A stretch of 26,017 nt of DNA, taken from positions 1 through 26,017 of IMG/VR virus record IMGVR_UViG_3300022198_001588; one strand, given 5' to 3'. Position 1 is the first letter of the stretch. Every line of letters starts with the position of its first letter. The notes beneath the pieces were generated by a model. It did no database searches, was not told where the DNA came from, and saw nothing but the letters and a program-made list of their open reading frames with translations. Both the position numbers and the translations under genes were made by a program. The DNA is from a virus. Below, one piece after another: positions 11,624-17,956 of the stretch.

Positions 11624-13570
11624 ATGACACCGATCTTTTTAGATTTTGAAACCTATTGGTCCCAGACGCACTCGTTGACGAAGATTCACCCTGTTGAATA
11701 CGTCATGCACCCCGAGACTGAAATTCAGTCAGTCGCAATCCAAGTAGCTGATGACAAGCCGTTCGTTCTGTTCGGCGAGAAAGCAATCCAGAACTGGGTT
11801 GACAACACAGACTTCTCTGACGCTGCACTCATCGGCCACAACATGTCAGGCTTCGACTCGATGATCTGCGCATGGCGCTTCGGCATGAAGCCTAAGATGT
11901 GGGGCTGCACGCTGGCGATGGCTCGTGCGATGGGCTACGCGAAAACCGTAGGCGGCTCGTTGAAGAAGGTGGCTGAGGATCTGGGCCTTGGCAAGAAGCT
12001 CGACCTCGAAGCGACCAACACCAAAGGCAAGAAGCTGGCTGACTTCACTGACGAAGAACTCGACGCTATGACTGCGTACAACATCGTGGATACCGAGCTG
12101 TGTGCTGGCATCTTTAATCGGTTGGCTCCACAACTCGGCGCACGTGAACTGAAGCTGGTTGATCTGACCATCAAGATGCTGGTCGAGCCGCAGTTTGAAC
12201 TCGACTTCAAGTTGCTTGAGACCACGCTGGAAGAGATTCAAACCAAGCAGGAGGAAGTGCTGATCAAGGTGGCAGGTGACGTGGCTGATGAGCCGCTGGA
12301 CTTGTTGTCGCGTGAAGAGAAGATCGAGGCCGCCAAGAAGATTCTGGCAAGCGCACCGAAGTTTGCGAAGTATCTGGAATCCAAGGGCGTGCCGGTTCCG
12401 ATGAAGCAGTCGCCATCTGATCCAGAGAGGATGATTCCTGCGTTGGCGAAAACGGATGAAGAGTTCCTTGCCCTGCAAGAGCACGATGATTTTGAAGTGG
12501 CTGCCGCCGCAGCAGCAAGACTCAAAGTGAAGAGCACCATCCTCGAGTCACGCATTCAGCAATTTATGACGTGCGGCACTGCTGCCAAAGGCAAGATGCC
12601 TGTCGCTCTGAATTACTACGGCGCTGACACCACGGGTCGTTGGTCCGGCACGATGAAGATGAACCAGCAGAACTTGCCACGCATCAACCCGTATAAGCCG
12701 TCACCGGCGGATGCACTGCGTAAATCCCTGCGCGCACCGGATGGGTACAAGGTTGTTGTGGCTGACTTGTCAGGCATCGAGCTGCGTGTGAATCACTTCC
12801 TGTGGCAAGAGCCGACCAGCATAAAGCTGTTCCAAGATGACCCTGAGAATGCGGACTTGTATAAAGACTTCGCATCAAGTTTGTATGACAAGCCAATCGA
12901 AGAAGTCACCAAGCAAGAGCGTCAGGTAGGCAAGGTTGCACACTTGGGGCTGGGTTTCGGTGCTGGTGCCAAGACGTTTAAGGATGTGGCGAAGCTGATG
13001 GGCGGCGTTGACCTGACCATGAAAGAATCCGAGGACGTCGTGTACAAGTGGCGTGGCGCCTACGGCAAGATTGCTGCGGGTTGGAAAACCTGCCACCGAG
13101 CACTGAGCCACATCGCTAACTTCAGTCCTGAAAGAAACACGTTCTACATTGACCCGTGGGATCTGTGCTACGTGACTGAAGGCGGCATCAAAACTCCGCT
13201 GGGCATGATTCGTTATCCGCATCTGCGTGAAGAGCAGGACAAGGAAACCGGCATGAACGAGTGGGTATACGGCGAAGGCCGACGCAAGGCTCGCATCTAC
13301 GCTGGGAAGGTGACGGAAAACATCGTGCAGCATCTAGCCCGCGAAGTCATTTCAGATCACATGCTGAAGGTTGCGAAGACGCGGCTTGGCAAGATGTATC
13401 CCCCAGCACTTACGGTGCATGACGAATTGGTCTACGTTGTCCGCGAAGAACACGCGCAGGAAATGCTCGACTTAGTTCAGAGCATTATGCGCCAAGGTGT
13501 TGATTGGTGGCCTGAACTGGTAACATGGTCGGAAGGAGATATTGCCGATACCTACGGCGACGCTAAATAA
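11624..13570 (+). CDS. family A DNA polymerase (Leu762 type)
   Basis: A 648-residue PolA. An N-terminal 3'-5' exonuclease domain has the first motif LDFE (D7, E9). Motif A is ADLSGIELR with D381; motif B is RQVGKVAHLGLGFG with K437, Leu441 and Phe445, matching K758, F762 and Y766 of E. coli Pol I; motif C is VHDEL with H599 and D600. The Leu at the 762 position is the type reported as abundant in aquatic viral communities. The start at 11624 follows GAGGAG; an upstream in-frame ATG is part of that site. It is followed directly by the Cas4-like nuclease. It is certain to be the replicative polymerase of this phage. Confidence 0.95.
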   Translation: MTPIFLDFETYWSQTHSLTKIHPVEYVMHPETEIQSVAIQVADDKPFVLFGEKAIQNWVDNTDFSDAALIGHNMSGFDSMICAWRFGMKPKMWGCTLAMARAMGYAKTVGGSLKKVAEDLGLGKKLDLEATNTKGKKLADFTDEELDAMTAYNIVDTELCAGIFNRLAPQLGARELKLVDLTIKMLVEPQFELDFKLLETTLEEIQTKQEEVLIKVAGDVADEPLDLLSREEKIEAAKKILASAPKFAKYLESKGVPVPMKQSPSDPERMIPALAKTDEEFLALQEHDDFEVAAAAAARLKVKSTILESRIQQFMTCGTAAKGKMPVALNYYGADTTGRWSGTMKMNQQNLPRINPYKPSPADALRKSLRAPDGYKVVVADLSGIELRVNHFLWQEPTSIKLFQDDPENADLYKDFASSLYDKPIEEVTKQERQVGKVAHLGLGFGAGAKTFKDVAKLMGGVDLTMKESEDVVYKWRGAYGKIAAGWKTCHRALSHIANFSPERNTFYIDPWDLCYVTEGGIKTPLGMIRYPHLREEQDKETGMNEWVYGEGRRKARIYAGKVTENIVQHLAREVISDHMLKVAKTRLGKMYPPALTVHDELVYVVREEHAQEMLDLVQSIMRQGVDWWPELVTWSEGDIADTYGDAK

Positions 13571-13578
13571 GGATACCA

Positions 13579-14232
13579 ATGAAGGCGTGGAGCTTTAGTT
13601 CGATTAAGACGTTTGAAACTTGTCCCCGGAAGTACCACGCAGAAAAGGTAGAAAAGCTCTACCCCTTCGTTGAGACTGAGCAGACGCTGTACGGTAAGGA
13701 AGTTCACAAGGCCGCCGAGGAATACATCCGAGACGGCAAACCACTGGCAGTAGGGCACGACCGTTTCCAACCCGCGCTGGACAGCTTGAACCGAATTGAA
13801 GGTGAGAAGCTGTGCGAGTTGGAGATGGCCCTGACTGCCGACAAAAAGCCGACTAAATTTCTGGCGAAGGACGTCTGGGTGCGAGGCATCGCTGACCTCG
13901 TGATCCTGAACGGCGACAAGGCGTGGATCGTGGACTATAAGACCGGCTCGGCGAAGTACCCGGACAAGGGGCAGCTGGAGCTGATGGCGCTCATGGTGTT
14001 CGAGCACTACCCAGATGTAAAAGAAGTTAAAGCAGCGTTGGTTTTCCTCCTGCACGATGTCGTCATCAAGGCGGCGTACGCCCGCGACGAGATGTTCCTG
14101 ATGTGGAGCCGCTGGGAAGAAAAGGCTGGACATTTGCAATCCGCGTTCGACAATGACAAGTGGCCGCCCAAGCCCAACGGGCTGTGCAAAAAGTGGTGCC
14201 CCGTTAAACATTGCGAGTATTCAGGAGGCTGA
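13579..14232 (+). CDS. Cas4/RecB-like PD-(D/E)XK nuclease
   Basis: A 217-residue single-domain nuclease of the PDDEXK_1 type. The active site is D106 (GIADLVI) and D119-Y-K121 (VDYKTG). Cys15 (TCPRKY) and a C-terminal set C203, C207, C212 (LCKKWCPVKHC) match the iron-sulfur cluster of Cas4 and AddB. Phage relatives act as 5'-3' exonucleases or Cas4-like ssDNA cutters. There is no CRISPR locus here. It sits between PolA and an HNH gene, so a recombination or DNA-end role is likely. AAGGA lies 8 bases before the ATG. Confidence 0.9.
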   Translation: MKAWSFSSIKTFETCPRKYHAEKVEKLYPFVETEQTLYGKEVHKAAEEYIRDGKPLAVGHDRFQPALDSLNRIEGEKLCELEMALTADKKPTKFLAKDVWVRGIADLVILNGDKAWIVDYKTGSAKYPDKGQLELMALMVFEHYPDVKEVKAALVFLLHDVVIKAAYARDEMFLMWSRWEEKAGHLQSAFDNDKWPPKPNGLCKKWCPVKHCEYSGG

Positions 14233-14233
14233 G

Positions 14234-14494
14234 ATGCCTAGAAACCCACGCCGCTACGACCTAGAAGCTAAGAACTACAACGCGAAGCCCGCCGTCAAGA
14301 AGAAGCACGCGCTCCGCAACAAAGCCCGCCGCATGCTTGAGAAGGAAGGCCGAGTAAGCAAGGGTGATGGCAAGGATGTCGACCACAAGAAGCCGCTCTC
14401 CAAGGGTGGCAGCAATGGACGCAGTAACCTGCGTGTGGCTCCGAAATCCAAGAATCGCAGCTTCGCAAGAAATAAAGCTGGCAAGATGAAATAA
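14234..14494 (+). CDS. small HNH-type endonuclease
   Basis: An 86-residue basic protein. The C-terminal half has VDHKKPLSKGG and NGRSNLRVAPKSKNRS, the HNH fold pattern with the last His replaced by Asn (NRS). GGAGG precedes the ATG, which lies one base after the previous stop. Free-standing phage HNH proteins can be homing enzymes or help terminase; the position next to the helicase gene and a structured RNA (14505-14578) makes a homing origin possible. Function as nuclease is likely but not certain. Confidence 0.85.
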   Translation: MPRNPRRYDLEAKNYNAKPAVKKKHALRNKARRMLEKEGRVSKGDGKDVDHKKPLSKGGSNGRSNLRVAPKSKNRSFARNKAGKMK

Positions 14495-14504
14495 GTCTTG
14501 GCAG

Positions 14505-14578
14505 GGCGCTACCACGGCGATAGACTGTGGAGTGCCGCCTCGTGAAAACGGGGAATGTAATAAGCCAGCGCAGCTGGC
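14505..14578 (+). other. three consecutive RNA hairpins before the helicase gene
   Basis: A bulged stem GGCGCT/AGTGCC plus CCAC/GTGG (14505-14536, one G-U pair), a CCTCG/CGGGG stem with loop TGAAAA (14538-14553) and GCCAG/CTGGC (14564-14578). They fill the gap after the HNH gene, and the last ends 20 bases before the helicase ATG. No known family recognised; could be a translational operator. Confidence 0.5.
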
Positions 14579-14597
14579 AAACCACTTCAGGAAGAGC

Positions 14598-16154
14598 ATG
14601 GAAATTGTTGATAATAGAGGGCTTTTAGTCCGCGTCAGGGAACCCTATCGCTATACGACAGCCATCCAGCAGAGCCGCTATCTCGGCCAAGTCGGGGAAG
14701 ATTCCCACGAGGTGCTGGTCAAATGGAATCTGGAGAACACCCGCCGCTTAGCTAACTTAGGCGTGCGAAAAGCCCCCAGCCCCATCCTGCGGGATTACCA
14801 CTGGCCCGGCGCCTACCAGCCGTACGACCACCAGAAACAGACAGCCAGCTTCCTGACCGCCAACAACCGCGCGTTCTGTTTCTCAGAACAGGGCACAGGC
14901 AAGACGGGTGCTGTGATCTGGGCTGCTGATTACCTGATGCAGATTGGAGATGTTAAGCGGGTTCTGATCGTGTGCCCGCTGTCGATTATGCACTCGGCGT
15001 GGATGCAGGACATCTTCACCATCGCTATGCACCGCACAGCCGGTGTGGCTCACGGCTCACGCAAGACCCGCAAGGAAGTGATCGGCGGCGACTGTGAGTT
15101 CGTCATCATCAACTACGACGGCGTGCCCACGGTGGTCGAGGATTTGCAGGCGGGTGGGTTTGATCTGGTGGTGGCAGACGAGGCCAACTTCGTCAAGACC
15201 GCTACGACGCTGCGCTGGAAATCCCTGAACGCTGTTCTGACACCTGAAACTAAGCTGTGGATGCTGACTGGCACCCCGGCGGCCCAGAGCCCGCTGGATG
15301 CCTTTGGGCTGGCGAAGATGGCAGTGCCCCAGCGTGTGCCCCGCTACTACGGCTCATGGCGGGACAAGGTGATGGTCAAGATCACGCAGTTCAAATGGGT
15401 GCCGACTCCGAATGCCACGAAGATGGTGAACGCCGCGCTCCAACCGGCTATCCGATTCACCAAGGCCGAGTGCCTTGACCTGCCGCCTGTGACCTACCAG
15501 ACCCGTGAAGTTGAGTTAACAGCTCAACAGAAGAAGTACTACAAAGCCCTGAAGAATCAGATGTACGTCGAGGCTGCCGGGGAGCAGATCAGTGCAGTTC
15601 ATGCGGCGGCTGGCCTTAACAAGTTACTCCAGCTGAGTTGTGGGGCGGTGTACTCCGACGACGGAGAGACCGTGCAGTTTGACGCCAAGAACCGGCTGGA
15701 TGAGATCGTCGACGTGGTGCGGGAAGCTGCACACAAGGTGATCGTGTTCGTGCCGTTCCGGCATGCGATCGACATCGTGTACGACCGGCTGATGAAGGAA
15801 GGGTTCAGCACCGAGATCATCAGCGGGGCGGTGAGCATGACCGCCAGAACCAGAATCTTTAAGGACTTCCAGACTACGGAAGACCCGCGCGTTCTGGTGA
15901 TTCAGCCTCAGTCTGCCGCGCACGGGGTGACTCTGACCGCTGCGGATACGATCGTGTGGTTCGGCCCAATCGCCTCAGTAGAAACGTGGCTACAAGCGAA
16001 CGAACGTATAAACAGGCCATCACAGGTAAATAAAATGACTGTGATAAAAATTTATGGCTCAGAGGTTGAAAAAAGGGTATATAAAGCGTTAGAATCTAAG
16101 GAAGCTAATCAGAAAGATCTGGTTGCTTTGTACGAACAAGAACTTAGCAGCTAA
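14598..16154 (+). CDS. SNF2-type superfamily 2 helicase
   Basis: A 518-residue helicase. Walker A is EQGTGKTG with K102; the DEAD-like motif is DEAN (D194-N197); motif III is LTGTP; motif VI is QANERINRPSQ near the end, as in SNF2 proteins. An N-terminal domain of about 80 residues precedes the motor. I start at the ATG at 14598 because AGGA lies about 7 bases upstream; a GTG at 14532 would run through the hairpins. SNF2-like helicases accompany Leu762 PolA in viral replication modules. It may act as branch-migration or fork helicase. A 14-bp GCAGC/GCTGC hairpin spans its stop. Confidence 0.9.
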   Translation: MEIVDNRGLLVRVREPYRYTTAIQQSRYLGQVGEDSHEVLVKWNLENTRRLANLGVRKAPSPILRDYHWPGAYQPYDHQKQTASFLTANNRAFCFSEQGTGKTGAVIWAADYLMQIGDVKRVLIVCPLSIMHSAWMQDIFTIAMHRTAGVAHGSRKTRKEVIGGDCEFVIINYDGVPTVVEDLQAGGFDLVVADEANFVKTATTLRWKSLNAVLTPETKLWMLTGTPAAQSPLDAFGLAKMAVPQRVPRYYGSWRDKVMVKITQFKWVPTPNATKMVNAALQPAIRFTKAECLDLPPVTYQTREVELTAQQKKYYKALKNQMYVEAAGEQISAVHAAAGLNKLLQLSCGAVYSDDGETVQFDAKNRLDEIVDVVREAAHKVIVFVPFRHAIDIVYDRLMKEGFSTEIISGAVSMTARTRIFKDFQTTEDPRVLVIQPQSAAHGVTLTAADTIVWFGPIASVETWLQANERINRPSQVNKMTVIKIYGSEVEKRVYKALESKEANQKDLVALYEQELSS

Positions 16155-16160
16155 AGCTGC
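16147..16160 (+). other. hairpin over the helicase stop codon
   Basis: GCAGCTAAAGCTGC folds with a 5-6 bp stem around the TAA stop (16152-16154). The small size and lack of a T tract argue against termination; it may slow ribosome clearance or mark a processing site. Confidence 0.4.
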
Positions 16161-16180
16161 ACAAACTTCGGAGATACAAC

Positions 16181-16576
16181 ATGGACATAGATAAGCTGGT
16201 CGCGGCTTACATTCGTATCCGCGACGCGAGGGATGACCTTCGAGCCAAATTCAAAGACGAGGAGCAGGCACTGCAAGACAAGCTGGATCTGATCTCAGCG
16301 GAATTGCTGGCGCATGCTCAGGAAAACGGCTTGGAGAATATGAGAACGAAGCATGGCACGGTATCGAAGCGTGTCAGCACCCGTTATTGGGCAGCCGACT
16401 GGGATGCCCTGAAGCAATTCTTTGACTCGGTCGGGGAAGACGGCATGGACTTTGTGGAACAGCGCATTGCCCAGACCCGGTTCAAGGAATATCTGGAGAA
16501 CAATCCAGATGTTAAACCACCTGTCAACGCTGACAGCAAATACACAATCGTCGTAACGAGAGGGAGAAAATCGTGA
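16181..16576 (+). CDS. conserved phage protein with N-terminal coiled coil
   Basis: A 131-residue protein. Residues 1-50 form a charged helix (RIRDARDDLRAKFKDEEQAL), followed by TKHGTVSKRVSTRYWAADWD and a helix ending EYLENNPDVKPPVN. This layout recurs in phage replication regions and has no assigned role that I know. It reuses the CTTCGGAGATACAACATGG leader found before 2962. The next gene's GTG overlaps its stop. Confidence 0.8.
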   Translation: MDIDKLVAAYIRIRDARDDLRAKFKDEEQALQDKLDLISAELLAHAQENGLENMRTKHGTVSKRVSTRYWAADWDALKQFFDSVGEDGMDFVEQRIAQTRFKEYLENNPDVKPPVNADSKYTIVVTRGRKS

Positions 16577-16776
16577 GCGACCTTGGCCTTTTGACCAAGA
16601 AAGAGGCAGCCGAGTTTCTGCGGGTGTCGATTTCGACCATCGAAAAGCTGCGCTACGACGGGAGTATTCCCTTCGTGAAGCTAGGCAAGCGTGTGTTTTT
16701 CAAGAAGACGGCGCTCGCCGATTACGTCGAGCGTCAGCAGTTTACGTATGCAAATAAGGAGACCAGTGATGGCTAA
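16573..16776 (+). CDS. excisionase/MerR-like HTH protein
   Basis: A 67-residue single HTH_17 domain: TKKEAAEFLRVSISTIEKLR, then YDGSIPFVKLGKRVFFKK, with the helix-turn-helix then the wing. Start is GTG at 16573 within GTGA, with GGGAG 8 bases upstream. Such proteins act as excisionases or small transcription factors. In the middle of a replication operon it may act as a regulator or a helicase loader rather than Xis. No integrase is in the window. Confidence 0.85.
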   Translation: MSDLGLLTKKEAAEFLRVSISTIEKLRYDGSIPFVKLGKRVFFKKTALADYVERQQFTYANKETSDG

Positions 16777-17668
16777 TGAAGTAGCGTTGTTTGAAGGCAT
16801 GGAGACCCTGCCAGCCCACCTGCAAGGGGGCGAACTCTCTGAAACCGCAAAGGCCCTAGCGGGTGGCGGTGCAGGCGGTGATGGCCTGAAGCGTATCAGT
16901 ATCAAGGGATCTGTATTCCGCATGATGCTGGGAAGCAAGGAAGTCGCACAGAACGAAGACCGTGGCATGAACATGATCATCGTGAAGTCGGCTCCGGGTT
17001 ATGCCCGTACCTACTACGAAGGCAGCTACAAGGAAGGCGTTACCGTCAACCCAAGCTGCTGGTCGGACGATGGCAACGCGCCAAGCCCGAACGTAGAAAG
17101 CCCGCAGTCCAGCCTGTGCGCATCTTGCCCGCAGAACGTGAAGGGCTCCGGTCAGGGTGGCGGTCGTGCGTGCCGTTACTCCGCTCGTCTGGCAGTCGTA
17201 TTGGAAGGCGATCCGAAGGGCGACGTGTACGGTGTTCAGGTTCCGGCCACCTCAATCTTCGGCGACGCGGACAGCGAGAAGTACAGCTCGCTCCAGCAGT
17301 ACGTTAAGAAGTTAGCCGGGTTTGGCTACGACGTGGTGAAGGTCGTGACTGAGTTCCGCTTCGACACCAAGTCCCCTGTGCCTAAGCTGATGTTCCGCGC
17401 AGTTCGCCCGGTGAATGAAGAAGAGTGGGCGGTTGTGCAGAAGCAGGGTGAGTCCGCAGATGCGAAGGCGCATACCGGGGATCGCCAGTTCAAGAAGGCA
17501 GACGAAGACGATGGTTTCGAGAAGCCGATTGAGCAGCAGAAGGCTGAGCTGAAGGCAGCGAAGTCGGATGACGCAGAGCCGGTGAAGGTTGCTAAGAAGA
17601 AGGCCGAACCTGTGCAAGCAGACAAGCCGGATCTCGCAGCTGTGCTGGACGAGTGGGGCGACGACTGA
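16769..17668 (+). CDS. candidate ssDNA-binding protein with zinc cluster
   Basis: A 299-residue protein beginning with the AAGGAGACCAGTG leader cassette. A four-Cys cluster (C97, C117, C120, C135) with surrounding NPSCW and LCASC motifs could bind zinc, as in T4 gp32. The C-terminal 60 residues are Lys/Asp/Glu-rich and end in an acidic tail (LAAVLDEWGDD) like the interaction tails of SSBs. Position next to primase-helicase and polymerase genes fits. I do not recognise the core fold, so the ssDNA-binding call is inference from tail, Cys pattern and context. Confidence 0.65.
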   Translation: MANEVALFEGMETLPAHLQGGELSETAKALAGGGAGGDGLKRISIKGSVFRMMLGSKEVAQNEDRGMNMIIVKSAPGYARTYYEGSYKEGVTVNPSCWSDDGNAPSPNVESPQSSLCASCPQNVKGSGQGGGRACRYSARLAVVLEGDPKGDVYGVQVPATSIFGDADSEKYSSLQQYVKKLAGFGYDVVKVVTEFRFDTKSPVPKLMFRAVRPVNEEEWAVVQKQGESADAKAHTGDRQFKKADEDDGFEKPIEQQKAELKAAKSDDAEPVKVAKKKAEPVQADKPDLAAVLDEWGDD

Positions 17669-17871
17669 TGATCTACACCAGCCTCACAGATAAAGAACTG
17701 TTGAGGCTGGTTCAGGATGTGCTTCACAAGGATGGACGTTCAGTTGTTGGAGTAAATAAGCAACTTCTTAACGAGCTTGCTGATCGCTTCGAGCTGATGC
17801 TATCTTCGGCAACCCCTGCCCACCGAACCACGAGGGCAGAAGCCGATCCGAACCAGCTTAAACTTTTGTAG
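17668..17871 (+). CDS. small helical hypothetical protein
   Basis: A 67-residue protein whose ATG overlaps the previous stop (TGATG). N-terminal helices (LTDKELLRLVQDVLHKD and VNKQLLNELADRFELML) are followed by a polar tail. It may be a partner of the preceding candidate ssDNA-binding protein through translational coupling. No family match. Confidence 0.65.
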   Translation: MIYTSLTDKELLRLVQDVLHKDGRSVVGVNKQLLNELADRFELMLSSATPAHRTTRAEADPNQLKLL

Positions 17872-17875
17872 GCCA

Positions 17876-17933
17876 TAAAGGGCGGCTAGGAGTTTGACTC
17901 CGAAAACGGCAGGCGTAGCCGCTGCCGCCTTTA
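17876..17933 (+). promoter_or_regulatory. pseudoknot-like RNA leader of the primase-helicase gene
   Basis: P1 UAAAGG/CCUUUA (17876-17881 with 17928-17933), P2 GGAGU/ACUCC (17889-17901) and P3 CGGCAG/CUGCCG (17907-17927) form a three-way shape. The P3 loop UAGCCG (17916-17921) is a perfect complement of CGGCUA (17883-17888) between P1 and P2, a pseudoknot. The 3' strand 17916-17933 would be paired without a break. AGGAG, the only strong ribosome site here, is inside P2. Pairings are seen in sequence; function is inference. Confidence 0.6.
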
Positions 17934-17956
17934 CTAAAATGCGTCGGAACCACTTG

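Noticed and set aside
13552-14211. Leftward 219-residue ORF over the Cas4-like gene
   Set aside because: Shadow of the nuclease gene, whose catalytic and Cys residues are intact.
8562-14232. CRISPR-Cas locus suggested by RAMP-like and Cas4-like proteins
   Set aside because: No repeat-spacer array or other Cas gene exists in the window; both proteins fit stand-alone phage roles.
14234-14600. Group I intron or IscB-type RNA unit around the HNH gene
   Set aside because: The flanking genes are not split, no intron core pairing was recognised, and the HNH protein is too small for IscB.
17664-17910. CTGATGA followed much later by GAAAA as a hammerhead-like ribozyme
   Set aside because: The two core pieces are more than 230 bases apart and not joined by the required stems; CTGATGA is just the stop-start overlap of two genes.
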